64,000 nt of DNA from CAVTJL01 sp963828215 (GTDB lineage Bacteria > Pseudomonadota > Alphaproteobacteria > Geminicoccales > Geminicoccaceae). Positions within the stretch are counted from its first letter, which is position 1; each line of letters starts with the position of its first letter. The translations under genes were made by a program, and so were the position numbers. The DNA lies in NCBI GenBank assembly GCA_963828215.1, contig CAWHFO010000079.1, forward strand, positions 1-64,000. The letters are read 5' to 3'. The notes beneath the pieces are model-generated. The model searched no databases and was not told the DNA's origin. It saw nothing but the letters and a program-made list of their open reading frames with translations. Positions 1 through 8,633 of the stretch are shown piece by piece.

Positions 1-1
1 G

Positions 2-2074
2 AACTCCTACAAGGTCTCGGGCGGGCTGCACGGCGTCGGCGTCTCCGTCGTCAACGGCCTATCGGACTGGCTCGACCTCAGGATCTGGCGCGACGGCTTC
101 GAGCACTATGTCCGCTTCGAGAACGGCGGCGAGGTCGCGGCACCGCTCCGGGCCGTCGGGCCGTCCGGCGGCAAGCGGGGCAGCTCCATCACCTTCATGC
201 CCTCGATCAAGGTCTTCAGCCGCACCGACTTCTCGTACGCCACCCTCGAGCATCGGCTGCGCGAGCTGGCGTTCCTGAACTCGGGGATCGAGATCATTCT
301 CGAGGACAATCGCGGGCCCGAGCCGGTGCGGGAGCGGCTACGCTACGATGGCGGGCTCGAGGCCTTCGTGCGCTACCTCGACCGCTCGAAGCAGGCGCTC
401 CATCCGCCCTTGGCCATCGCCGCGGAGCGGGACCGGATCCAGGTCGAGGCGGCGCTCCAGTGGAACGACGGCTACCACGAGACCACGATCTGCTTCACGA
501 ACAACATCCCGCAGCGGGACGGCGGGGCGCATCTCACCGGTTTCCGCAACGCGCTCACCCGCACCCTCAACGCCTATGCCGAGGCCCAGGGAGCCCTGAA
601 GCGCGAGAAGGTGGCTCTGGCCGGCGAGGACATGCGGGAGGGGCTTACCTGCGTGCTGTCGGTCAAGATGCCGGACCCCAAGTTCAGCTCGCAGACGAAA
701 GAGAAGCTCGTCTCCTCCGAGGTCACCCAGGTCGTCTCGGCGGTCGTCGGAGAGGCCCTCGAGCGTTGGCTCGGCGAGCATCCGGCCGAGGCCAAGATCG
801 TCGTCTCGAAGATCATCGAGGCCGCGACGGCGCGCGAGGCCGCCCGGCGGGCGCGCGACCTGACCCGGCGCAAGGGCGCCCTCGATGTCGCCAACCTGCC
901 CGGCAAGCTGGCCGACTGCCAGGAGCGCGACCCTGCCAAGTCCGAGCTCTTCATCGTCGAGGGCGACAGCGCCGGCGGCTCGGCCAAGCAGGGCCGCGAC
1001 CGCAGCTTCCAGGCGATCCTGCCCCTGCGCGGCAAGATCCTGAACGTCGAGCGGGCCCGGCTGGACAAGATCCTCGGCAGCCAGGAGATCGGCACGCTGA
1101 TCACCGCCCTCGGCACCGGCGTCCGCGACGATTTCGACCTCTCGAAGCTGCGCTACCATCGCATCATCATCATGACCGATGCCGACGTCGACGGCTCGCA
1201 CATCCGGACCCTGCTGCTGACCTTCTTCTATCGGCACCTGCCGGCGATCGTCGAGGCGGGCCATCTCTACATCGCCCAGCCGCCGCTCTACCGGGTCAAG
1301 CGGGGTGCCAAGGAGCGCTACCTCAAGGACGACCCGGCGCTCGAGGACTATCTGATCGAGGACGGCCTCGAGGGCTCGAGGCTCGTCCGGGCCGACGGCT
1401 CGGTCGTCGAGGGCGAGGCGCTGGCGCTGCTGGCGACCCAGGCCCGCCACGCCCACAATCTGCTCAAGGGGCTGGCGCGGCGACTGCCGGTCGATCTGCT
1501 CGAGGTCGTGGCGATCAGCGGCGGCTTCGCCGACAAGGCCCTCGACGACGATGCCCGCGCCCTGGATCTGGCCCAGCGGGTCGCCCAAAGGCTGAGCGGT
1601 GCCGGCAAGGGCCGCTGGCAGGCGGTCCGCGGCAGCGACGGTGGGCTGGTCTTCCATCGCCAGCGCGGCGATCGCCGCGAGCGCTACAGCCTCGAGCCGG
1701 CCTTGACGAGAAGCCCCGAGGCGCGCCGTCTGGTCGAGCTGCTCAATGCCGCCCCCGCCCTGTGCCAGCCCGGCACGCTCGAGCGCAAGGACCAGGGGCA
1801 CGCCTTGCACGGCCCGGTCGACCTCGTCCTGGCGATCATCGAGGCCGGGCGGCGCGGCCTCTCGATCCAGCGCTACAAGGGCCTGGGCGAGATGAACCCG
1901 GGCCAGCTCTGGGAGACGACGCTTGATCGCGACCGCCGCGTCCTCCTCCAGGTCCGTATCGACCACGCCGACGAGGCCGACGAGGTTTTTTCCACCCTGA
2001 TGGGGGACGTCGTCGAGCCGCGCCGCGAGTTCATCCAGCAGAACGCCCTCAAGGTCGTCAATCTCGACGTCTAG
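2..2074 (+). CDS. gyrB: DNA gyrase subunit B, 5' end cut by window edge
   Basis: ATP-binding subunit of DNA gyrase, which with GyrA introduces negative supercoils. The open frame enters from the left edge at base 2, so the first part of the ATPase domain is missing. Visible marks are GLHGVGVSVVN (ATPase/transducer region), the TOPRIM acidic motifs EGDSAGG near 959 and DADVDGSH near 1172, and QRYKGLGEMNP near 1869. The long stretch between the last two is the TOPRIM insertion usual in Gram-negative GyrB. The C terminus NALKVVNLDV is typical of GyrB rather than ParE, which is the main alternative. The 690 visible codons contain no frame break. Confidence 0.93.
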   Translation, partial: NSYKVSGGLHGVGVSVVNGLSDWLDLRIWRDGFEHYVRFENGGEVAAPLRAVGPSGGKRGSSITFMPSIKVFSRTDFSYATLEHRLRELAFLNSGIEIILEDNRGPEPVRERLRYDGGLEAFVRYLDRSKQALHPPLAIAAERDRIQVEAALQWNDGYHETTICFTNNIPQRDGGAHLTGFRNALTRTLNAYAEAQGALKREKVALAGEDMREGLTCVLSVKMPDPKFSSQTKEKLVSSEVTQVVSAVVGEALERWLGEHPAEAKIVVSKIIEAATAREAARRARDLTRRKGALDVANLPGKLADCQERDPAKSELFIVEGDSAGGSAKQGRDRSFQAILPLRGKILNVERARLDKILGSQEIGTLITALGTGVRDDFDLSKLRYHRIIIMTDADVDGSHIRTLLLTFFYRHLPAIVEAGHLYIAQPPLYRVKRGAKERYLKDDPALEDYLIEDGLEGSRLVRADGSVVEGEALALLATQARHAHNLLKGLARRLPVDLLEVVAISGGFADKALDDDARALDLAQRVAQRLSGAGKGRWQAVRGSDGGLVFHRQRGDRRERYSLEPALTRSPEARRLVELLNAAPALCQPGTLERKDQGHALHGPVDLVLAIIEAGRRGLSIQRYKGLGEMNPGQLWETTLDRDRRVLLQVRIDHADEADEVFSTLMGDVVEPRREFIQQNALKVVNLDV

Positions 2075-2173
2075 CGCCCGACTGCGCTGAGAAGCGGCCC
2101 GTCACCAGCTCGCTCCCCCAGAAGCAGAGGGCGAATCAGAGCGACCCTTGAACTGTGGCACACCGAGCGGCCA

Positions 2174-2686
2174 CTACCGGCGGCTGGCTTCGAACAGGAA
2201 CCAGATGCGCTTCTCGGCTTCATCGATCCAGACCTCGAGGAGGCTGGCGGTGGCGACGTCGCCGTGCTCGTCGCAGACATTATGCGTCTCGCGCATGTGC
2301 GCGGCCAGCTCCATGTTGTCGTCACGGAGCTCGGCCAGCATGTCCTCGGGCGTGACATAGTCGGCCTCGTTGTCCGCGACGCGCTGCAGGCGGGCGACCT
2401 GGCCGATCGAGCGCAAGGTGGTCTGGCCGAGCTTGCGGACGCGCTCCGCGGCGGCGTCGGTGGTGGCGAAGAGCTCGGCTCCCTGCTCGTCCAGCATCAG
2501 GTGATAGTCCCGGAAATGCGGGCCCGAGACGTGCCAATGAAAATTCTTCGTCTTCATGTAGAGGGCGAAGATATCGGCGAGCAGCGTGTTGAGGGCGGCG
2601 GCGATATCCTTAGCCGCGTTGGCGCCGAGCCCGGTCGGGGTAGCCAGAGGTGCGGTGCGCCGTCCCTTGGCCTCGCTAGCAGTCAT
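2174..2686 (-). CDS. dps: Dps-type DNA-protecting ferritin
   Basis: A 170-residue member of the Dps branch of the ferritin superfamily. Such proteins form 12-subunit shells that oxidise and store iron and bind DNA in starved or oxidatively stressed cells. The ferroxidase signature is visible as NFHWHVSGPHF followed by LMLDEQ, with His and Asp/Glu residues in the spacing usual for the inter-subunit iron site. The first 25 residues are Lys/Arg-containing and probably disordered, as in Dps proteins that bind DNA with an N-terminal tail. A GGGAG ribosome site precedes the ATG. It is the last gene of the minus-strand run that starts near 7.66 kb, after a 131-base gap, so it may have its own promoter. 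Confidence 0.88.
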   Translation of the reverse strand: MTASEAKGRRTAPLATPTGLGANAAKDIAAALNTLLADIFALYMKTKNFHWHVSGPHFRDYHLMLDEQGAELFATTDAAAERVRKLGQTTLRSIGQVARLQRVADNEADYVTPEDMLAELRDDNMELAAHMRETHNVCDEHGDVATASLLEVWIDEAEKRIWFLFEASRR

Positions 2687-2817
2687 GGTCGTTTTCTCCC
2701 TTCGTCGAGATGAAGCGCTGAGCTCCGGGTATCGTTCCAGCCGTCATGAGTTCGCCTGAGGCGGCCCGCCAGGACGCCAGGCCGCGGGGCGGAGACCAAC
2801 CGCCACGGGGTCCGGTG

Positions 2818-3237
2818 TCAAGGGGTGTCTGTCGGCGGCGCAAGGGTGGCCTCCCTGGCGATGGCGGCGAGGGCTGCGGTCATGGCCTCGATCGCTGAGC
2901 GGCCTTGCGCGCCTAGGCCATGGCGCTTCGTGAGCCAGCTCGGGTCGTTGTAGGAGAGCCAGGTCTTTCCCGAAGCGTCCTGCCACACGAGAGCCTTGAG
3001 GGGCAGGTCGATGCCCATGGTCTGCGTCGCCTGCATGAGGGCGGTGCCAACGCGCGGATTGCCGAAGATCAGGAGCAAAGTGGGGTCCAGGGCCAGGCCC
3101 GCCTGCTTGGCCGCGGCCGCATGGTCGATGCGGGCGAGGATGGCGTTGCCTCTTTCTTTCAGCGCCGCCTCGAGCCTGGTGGCCGTTTCCTCGGGACCGA
3201 AGCCGCTCTGAATGGTGATCAGTCCGTCGATGCTCAT
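2818..3237 (-). CDS. DUF302 domain protein
   Basis: A 139-residue protein of the DUF302 family: short alpha/beta proteins of unknown biochemical role. Family features seen are the start FGPEETATRLEAALKERG, the central line LLIFGNPRVGTALMQATQ, and the segment LPLKALVWQDASGKTWLSY followed by NDPSWL. No signal peptide or membrane segment is visible, so it is probably cytoplasmic. Its ATG overlaps the stop of the upstream half-subunit gene by four bases (3234-3237), which implies translational coupling with the hydratase-like cluster. A link to that enzyme is inferred from position only. Confidence 0.8.
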   Translation of the reverse strand: MSIDGLITIQSGFGPEETATRLEAALKERGNAILARIDHAAAAKQAGLALDPTLLLIFGNPRVGTALMQATQTMGIDLPLKALVWQDASGKTWLSYNDPSWLTKRHGLGAQGRSAIEAMTAALAAIAREATLAPPTDTP

Positions 3238-3596
3238 GCCGGGGTCGTCCCCTTGTCTGGACCCGGATGCGGCGCCTGCGAGCGCGCCTCGACCTCCGCC
3301 ATCTTCCTCGCCAGCTCCCCTGGTGTCAGGAGGCCCTTCTGGAAGAGGATGTTGGCGAAGGCAGCGATCCAGCGCTCGTAGTAGGTGAGCTTGCCTACGA
3401 GCTCGCTGCCCAGCGCCTCGACCCCGCGGCGCTTCTCCTCGGTATTGATGATCTTGTGGAAGTCGAGCACGTCGGCCAAAGCGTGGCAGCGCTTCTCCCA
3501 GGGCAGGAGCTCGTGCTCGACCCGCTCCACGGGCCCCGCCGGCTGGCCGCCGATGTCGTTCGGCAGGCGCTCCAGCAGCTCCTCGGTGCCGGTCAT
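3234..3596 (-). CDS. Nitrile hydratase beta-type N-terminal half as a free-standing gene
   Basis: A 120-residue protein matching only the N-terminal half of nitrile hydratase beta subunits. The recognised pattern is an early GGQPAGPVERVEHELLPWEKR, then TEEKRRGVEALG, then the YYERW signature and a helix ending in LLTPGELARKM. It lacks the SH3-like C-terminal domain, which is encoded separately at 5191-5535. In thiocyanate hydrolase and in the toyocamycin-type hydratase the beta subunit is split in this way. The alternative is a P14K-type metallochaperone, which resembles the same half. It overlaps the hydrolase gene before it and the DUF302 gene after it by ATGA, so it lies within one operon. 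Confidence 0.72.
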   Translation of the reverse strand: MTGTEELLERLPNDIGGQPAGPVERVEHELLPWEKRCHALADVLDFHKIINTEEKRRGVEALGSELVGKLTYYERWIAAFANILFQKGLLTPGELARKMAEVEARSQAPHPGPDKGTTPA

Positions 3597-4506
3597 GGCC
3601 GCGCGATCTTCCGGTCGAGGAAATCCCGGATCAGCGGGACCATCTCGTCGGCCTTGTCCTCGAGGGCGAAATGGCCGGTGTCGAGAAGATGAAACTCCAG
3701 GTCGGGCAGATCGCGCTTGTAGGGGTGGGCACCGTCGGCCGGGAAGATCTTGTCGTTCTTGCCCCAGACGATCAGCGTCGGCGGCTTCCGCTCGCGGAAA
3801 TAGGTTTGGACGGCGGGGTAGAGCGGCAGATTGGTTCGATAGTCAAAAAACATGTCCATCTGGATCTCGGCGTTGCCGGGCCGGTCGAGCAACGCCTGGT
3901 CGTTGACCCAGTTGTCGGGCGCTATGCGGCTTATGTCGGCCACGCCGTCCGTGTACTGGAACTTCGTGACCTCCAGGGTGACCAGCCCCATGAGCGCCTG
4001 CGGTGGGCGTCCGAGCCGTCCGCCCAGTAGGCCTTGAGCGGATCCCAGAACTCCTTCAGGCCCTCCTCGTAGGCGTTGCCGTTCTGAACGACGAGACCGG
4101 TGACGCGCTCGGGGTGTTTCAGGGCCAGCCGCCAGCCCACGGGTGCCCCGTAGTCCATGACGTACATGGCGAAGCTTTTGACGTGGAGCCGATCCAGGAG
4201 ACCGTCGACCAATTCGGCGAAGCGGTCGAAGGTGTACCTGAATCCGGCGCGGTCGGGCATGTCGCTCTGCCCGTAGCCCGGATAGTCCGGGGCGATCAGG
4301 TGATAGCGGTCCGCCAGGGCCGGGATGAGGTTGCGGAACATGTGCGACGAGGTCGGGAATCCGTGAAGCAGGAGGAGGACGGGTGCAGCGGCGGGGCCGG
4401 CCTCGCGGTAGAAGATGCGCACGCCGTCGATGGTCGCCGTCAGGTGGTGGGTGACGGACGGGGGGCGCTGGTCAGAGCGGGGGTCGAGGTTGGTCGCGGT
4501 CATCAA
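3593..4506 (-). CDS. Alpha/beta hydrolase with Asp nucleophile, copy 1 (one-base loss near 4008)
   Basis: An alpha/beta-fold hydrolase of the haloalkane dehalogenase/epoxide hydrolase class, 304 residues once corrected. It shows the oxyanion segment HGFPTSSHMFRN, the nucleophile elbow VMDYGAPVG with Asp in place of Ser, the strand LIVWGKNDKIFP and the catalytic His in DTGHFALE. The frame breaks after YWADGSDAH near 4005-4012 and resumes at ALMGLVTLEV, consistent with one missing base. A close paralogue with the same corrected length lies at 6744-7659. The ATG follows a CGGAGG ribosome site, and the stop overlaps the next start. The substrate cannot be told from sequence; the position between two parts of a hydratase is unusual. 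Confidence 0.8.
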
Positions 4507-4552
4507 CGTTTCCTCCGTTCGTGGCTGCGCATCGCAGAGCGGATAGGTGCGT

Positions 4553-5186
4553 CTATTCGGCGTGGCCGGGTAGCTCGACCGGGACGACGCCGATCATGGC
4601 GTCCCGAGTGACGAGCGCCGCCAGCTCGTCCTCGCTGAAAGCCTCGGTGCCGTCAGGGTGCATCGGCAGCACGAGGTAGCGGACCATGGCGGTCGAATCG
4701 CTGACCCGGATCTCGACCTCGTCCGGGATGATGGTGCCGAACTCGGCCAGCACGGCCCTGGGCTCGACGACGGCGCGGGCCCGGTAGGGCTTGAGCTTGT
4801 ACCAGTCGGGAGGCAGGCCCAGGACCGGCCGCGGATAGCAGGAGCAGAGCGTGCAGACGATGAGGTTGTGCACCGCCTCGGTGTTCTCGAGCACGATCAG
4901 CTGGGTGTCGTCGTAGAAGCTGATGCCCAGCTCCTCGCAGGCGACGCGGCCGTTCCGGAGGAGGCGTGCCCGGAAGGCCGAATCGACCCAGGCCCGCGCC
5001 ACCACCTTGGCGCCCAGGGCCGGCGTGCGCGAAGTCCAGAACCTCGATCTGGCGGCGTATCTCCTGCGGGCCGATGAGATGCTTCTCGATCAGAAGCTCG
5101 CGGACGGCGGTCTCCATGATCTCGTAGTAGCCCGGCGTCGCGTCGGGCATCTCGACGGGGTCGTGCGGATGATCGTGGTCATGCAT
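4553..5186 (-). CDS. Nitrile hydratase alpha / thiocyanate hydrolase gamma-like metal subunit (extra base at 5031-5036)
   Basis: The metal-binding subunit of a nitrile hydratase-family enzyme, 210 residues once corrected. The claw motif CTLCSC followed by YPRPVLGLPPDWYK holds the three Cys ligands; Thr in the second position is typical of cobalt enzymes, whereas iron enzymes usually have Ser. A His-rich start (MHDHDHPH) precedes the first helix. The frame breaks at GACTTC (minus strand). Removing one T gives LDSRTPALGAKVVARAWVD, the expected family sequence. The ATG lies four bases after the stop of the C-half subunit gene, so the two are coupled. Hydration of nitriles or hydrolysis of thiocyanate are both possible; the split beta partner favours the three-subunit type. 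Confidence 0.85.
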
Positions 5187-5190
5187 GGGA

Positions 5191-5535
5191 TCAAGCCTTC
5201 TCGAGCCAGCTCTCGAACACCTCGATGCGCAGCCCGTCCTTTGCGGAGCCCCTATAGCCCCGCCACAGGTCGGCGAGGGGCACGGCGATTCGGTAATAGT
5301 GGCGCCGCGAGCCTGCATGGCGGCCGAACGCCTCCTCCTCGTTGTCGATGCTCGCCGGCTCGATCACCGCCTCGACCAGCGCCTGCTTGCCGCGCAGATA
5401 GATCGGCACCCGGTAGTGGCCGACTGGTGCCCGGTTTGCCACCCTGACGCTGTCGCCGGGGCCGAAGATCGGCTCCTCGCCCAGGGCCCTGACGATGCCC
5501 GGGAATGGCTCGGGCCGTTGACCTGCCTCAGTCAT
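5191..5535 (-). CDS. Nitrile hydratase beta-type C-terminal SH3-like half as a free-standing gene
   Basis: A 114-residue protein that corresponds to the C-terminal domain of nitrile hydratase beta, or to the small alpha subunit of thiocyanate hydrolase. The family core is visible as GPGDSVRVANRAPVGHYRVP and then YLRGKQALVEAV, which form the SH3-like barrel that packs on the metal subunit. The end of the protein is DGLRIEVFESWLE, where family members carry a similar amphipathic C terminus. It lies directly before the metal subunit gene with a four-base gap. Its length fits the small separate subunit and not a truncated full-length beta chain, because it has its own start and the complementary half is also present at 3234-3596. 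Confidence 0.8.
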   Translation of the reverse strand: MTEAGQRPEPFPGIVRALGEEPIFGPGDSVRVANRAPVGHYRVPIYLRGKQALVEAVIEPASIDNEEEAFGRHAGSRRHYYRIAVPLADLWRGYRGSAKDGLRIEVFESWLEKA

Positions 5536-5566
5536 GTGCGTTCCCCTGTCGACGGTCGATACGTGC

Positions 5567-6540
5567 TCACACGCCCTCGTAGACCAGCTTGGTGAACAGG
5601 GCCGGGCCGATCACGAACTGGCCCCATTTGGCGTCGTAGGCGGCGGTGGGCTTGGCGCTGACGATGTCCTCCAGGGACTTGCCCTGCTTCTTCAGGGCGG
5701 CGACGTTGCCACGAATGGCGACCAGCATGTCGCGGTATTCCTTGAGCTCGGCGCGGTTGCTGACCGGCCGGCCGTGGCCCGGGATGATGATGGTCTTGTC
5801 GGTCGTGGCCGCCAGATTGGCGTCGGCGGCCCGGATCGAGCCGTCGATGTTGCCGCCGGTCGAATAGTCGATGAACGGATAGATGCCGTTCCAGAAGGTG
5901 TCGCCCGTGTGCAGGATGTCGGGCTCGACGAAACGCACGCCGATGTCGCTGTCGGTGTGGGCCGGGCCGTAGTAGCTCAGCGCCAGCCTGGTGCCGTTGA
6001 GGTTCAGCTGCCTGCTCGGTGGCGAACAGCTCGGTCGGCAGCGCTGCGGCGGACAAGGGCGGGAAATCGTAGTCCCAGTCCTCGACCCGCTGCATCGCCG
6101 TAAGGTGCTTGCGCGTGTTCTCCTGGGCGATGATCACGGGGCCCAGCTCGTGCAGCCATTGCGTTGCCGTTGGCGTGGTCGAAGTGCCAGTGGGTGTTGA
6201 TCAGATGGGTGACGGGCTCGGGGCCGAGCCCCAGGAGCGCGGTCATCACCTGCGGGCGCGAGACCGCGATGCCGGCATCCACCATGACCTTGCCGTCAGG
6301 TCCGGTCAGGACGGCGATGTTGCCGCCGGAGCCCTCGAGCACCGCGATGTTGCCGCGGAGCCGGTGGACAGCGATCGGCGCCTTGGCCGCCTCGGCCTCG
6401 ATCAGCTGGACGATGCCTTGTGCCGCGGCGAAGGCCTGGCGCGGCGTGAGCCAGCCGCCGGTCGCGGCCACCGCCGAGGCCGACAGGCAGCAGAGGCAGA
6501 AGCCGCGCCGCGAGATCGCATGTCGGTGGATGAGCGTCAT
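5567..6540 (-). CDS. Tat-exported metallo-beta-lactamase-fold hydrolase (extra bases near 6010 and 6158)
   Basis: A 323-residue protein, once corrected, of the metallo-beta-lactamase fold. A twin-arginine leader (ISRRGFCLCC, then a hydrophobic segment to AFAA) indicates export in folded form. The metal site is THWHFDHANGN (HxHxDH); later ligands are HTDSD and PGHGRP, with HTGDTFWNG between them. The frame shifts at NGN|EWLHELGP near 6158 and at TEQ|QLNLNG near 6010; removing one base at each restores the family sequence. Its stop lies 31 bases before the hydratase C-half gene. The substrate is unknown; related exported enzymes act on esters, lactams or thioesters. Confidence 0.82.
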
Positions 6541-6605
6541 CGCCTGTTCCTCCGTCGTGTGGCCTGGCGGCCTGCTCGTTGCGCAGGCCGAGCGAAGCCT
6601 AGGTC

Positions 6606-6619
6606 ATTGTCCTTCACAT
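6606..6619 (+). repeat. 14-base motif shared with the upstream region at 7708
   Basis: The motif ATTGTCCTTCACAT lies in the 203-base gap upstream of the metallo-beta-lactamase-fold gene, about 65 bases from its ATG. The same 14 bases occur in inverted direction at 7708-7721, about 50 bases upstream of the second hydrolase gene. Both copies sit in non-coding DNA of the same cluster and are AT-richer than their surroundings, so a common regulator site is a reasonable guess. Confidence 0.35.
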
Positions 6620-6743
6620 CGGCCTCGCGGCAGCCGACGCATGCTGCGCGTTGCCCTCGCTGGCGGGCCTTCCGGAGCGCCGCCAGACCATGTCCACTTT
6701 TCCAAATCCACGACCGGTGGCCGCTGCTGGTCGGGGACCGGCG

Positions 6744-7659
6744 TCAACTCGTGGCGACCCGTCGGTGGAGGAAGTCACGAATCAGCGGAACGATCTCGTC
6801 CGCTTTGTCCTCGAGGGCGAAATGCCCGGTATCGATGAGGTGGAGCTCTGCGTCCGGCAGATCGCGCTTGTAGGGATGCGCACCCTCGGCCGGGAAGATC
6901 TTGTCGTTCTTGCCCCAGACGATCAACGTCGGCGGCTGGTGCTCGCGAAAATAGGCTTGGATAACCGGATATAGCGGCAGGTTGGTCAGATAATCATAGA
7001 AAAGGTCGAGCTGGATCTCCGCGTTGCCTGGGCGGTCCAGAAGCGCCTGGTCGTGGATCCAGTTGTCCGGCGACGACCCGGCTCACGTCGGCGACGCCGT
7101 CCGTGTACTGGAACTTCGTCGTCTCCGGCGCCACCAGGATGCGAAGGGCCTCACGACGGGCCAGCGATCCGTCGGCCCAATAGGCCTTGATCGGGTCCCA
7201 GAATTCCTTCAGCCCCTCCTCGTAGGCGTTGCCGTTCTGCACGATCAGGCCGGTGACCCGCTCCGGGTGCTTGAGCGCCAGCCGCCAGCCCACAGGCGCC
7301 CCATAGTCCATGACATACATCGCGAAGCGCTTGACGCCGAGGTGGTCGAGAAGGCCGTCCACGAGCTCCGCAAAGCGATCGAACGTGTATCTGAAGCTGG
7401 CGCGGTCGGGCATGGCGCTCTGACCGTAGCCCGGATAGTCGGGGGCGAGCACGTGATAGCGGTCCGCCAGGGCCGGGATCAGGTTGCGGAACATGTGCGA
7501 CGACGTCGGAAAGCCGTGCAGCAGCAGGAGGACGGGCGCCTCCGGCGGGCCGGCCTCCCGGTAGAAGATGTTGACCCCGTCGATCATGGCCGTGCGGTGA
7601 TGGGTGACCGAGCCGGTGCTGGCTGCAGACGACCCGCGGTCGAGTGCGATTGTGGCCAT
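6744..7659 (-). CDS. Alpha/beta hydrolase with Asp nucleophile, copy 2 (extra base near 7072)
   Basis: Paralogue of the gene at 3593-4506, also 304 residues once corrected. The same elements are present: HGFPTSSHMFRN, VMDYGAPVG with Asp as nucleophile, LKEFWDPIKAYWADGS, LIVWGKNDKIFP and the His in DTGHFALE. The two proteins agree at most positions, and the DNA is also clearly alike, so this is a fairly recent duplication. The frame is lost after VADVSRV near 7072-7078 and resumes at SPDNW, consistent with one extra base. GGAGAGG precedes the ATG. It is the first gene of the minus-strand run that leads into the hydratase-like genes. Confidence 0.8.
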
Positions 7660-7707
7660 CAGGCCTCTCCTCGCTGGTGCTCACAGGCGCTTGAGCACTA
7701 CGCCTGC

Positions 7708-7721
7708 ATGTGAAGGACAAT
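7708..7721 (-). repeat. 14-base motif shared with 6606, upstream of hydrolase copy 2
   Basis: Inverted copy of the 14-base motif found at 6606-6619. It lies in the 190-base non-coding gap between the hydrolase start (7659) and the SDR stop (7850). The rest of that gap holds no open frame that I can support. A perfect 12-base palindrome, CTCAGATCTGAG, spans the SDR stop at 7849-7860. Confidence 0.35.
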
Positions 7722-7849
7722 AGCTTGCCCGCTAACCCCTCCCTCAAGGCGCGTTCGAAGTGCCTGGGTAGACCTCGAAAATCGCCTGTTTAGTTCAAAC
7801 CCGCCCCTCGTTGTGGGTGCAACCTGGCGGGCGCTAGTTCTCGATCAAC

Positions 7850-8599
7850 TCAGATCTGAGCCTCGCCGCCATCAACGAAGAGCTCAATGCCGTTGACGAA
7901 GCTCGAGGCATCGGAGGCGAGGAACACGGCCGCCTTGCCGATCTCGTCCGGATCGCCGATACGGCCGAGCGGGACCTTCGCTGCGAACATGTCGAGCAAG
8001 GCTTGTTGCTGATCGGGCGGCGCCAGACCGAGGAGGCCCGGTGTCCTGATCGGACCGGGGCTCAGGACATTGACCCGGATACCCTTGCCCTTGAGGTCGT
8101 GAATCCAGCTTCGTGCGAAGTTGCGGACGGCGGCCTTCGTCGCGCTGTAGACGCTGAAGGCTTGGCCGCCGAGGACGGATGTGGTCGAGCCGGTGAGGAT
8201 GACGGATGAGCCGTCGCCAAGGAGCGGCAAAGCCTTCTGGACGGTGAAGAGCACGCCCTTGACGTTGATGTCGAACGTCCGGTCGAAATGCTCCTCGGTG
8301 ATGTCGCCAAGCGCTGCTAGCTCGCCGCCGCCGGCATTGGCGACGAGTATGTCGATATGGCCATGGCGAGCCTTCACCTGATCGAAGAGCCCGTCCAAGT
8401 CGGCAAGGCGCGAGACATCCGCGCGAACGGCGGACGCGCCCGTGCCGATCTCGTGTACGGCGGCATCCAGCTCGGCCGGGCGGCGACCCGTGATCACGAC
8501 CGAAGCCCCCTCGGACACGAAGCGCTTCGCGATGCCGAGACCGATGCCGGTGCTGCCGCCGGTGACAACGGCCACCTTGCGGTCGAGCGATTTGGACAT
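7850..8599 (-). CDS. SDR-family NAD(P)-dependent oxidoreductase
   Basis: A 249-residue classical short-chain dehydrogenase/reductase. The cofactor site TGGSTGIGLGIA is at the N terminus, NAGG follows in the fourth strand, and the catalytic YSATK (Tyr-x3-Lys) is preceded by the Ser of ILTGSTTS. The C terminus ends in VNGIELFVDGG, as usual for the class. The frame is intact. It lies 34 bases after the Ser-nucleophile hydrolase gene on the same strand and is probably co-transcribed with it. The substrate cannot be inferred; many unspecific annotations of this class read 3-oxoacyl reductase or glucose dehydrogenase. Confidence 0.85.
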   Translation of the reverse strand: MSKSLDRKVAVVTGGSTGIGLGIAKRFVSEGASVVITGRRPAELDAAVHEIGTGASAVRADVSRLADLDGLFDQVKARHGHIDILVANAGGGELAALGDITEEHFDRTFDINVKGVLFTVQKALPLLGDGSSVILTGSTTSVLGGQAFSVYSATKAAVRNFARSWIHDLKGKGIRVNVLSPGPIRTPGLLGLAPPDQQQALLDMFAAKVPLGRIGDPDEIGKAAVFLASDASSFVNGIELFVDGGEAQI

Positions 8600-8633
8600 G
8601 GGTTGTCTCCGTCCGTTGACGCTGCCGGCCGCG

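Noticed and set aside
338..1966. Open frame of 542 codons opposite gyrB
   Set aside because: High GC keeps antisense frames open; composition is Arg/Leu/Ala/Asp-rich without any family motif, while gyrB on the plus strand is certain.
4653..5318. Reading the hydratase alpha gene as two genes (first part to 4653, second part from 5005)
   Set aside because: Neither part has its own ribosome site at the junction, and removal of one T gives one normal 210-residue subunit.
7849..7860. CTCAGATCTGAG palindrome as a terminator or operator
   Set aside because: It overlaps the SDR stop, has a zero-length loop and no T run; 12-base palindromes are not rare enough to call.
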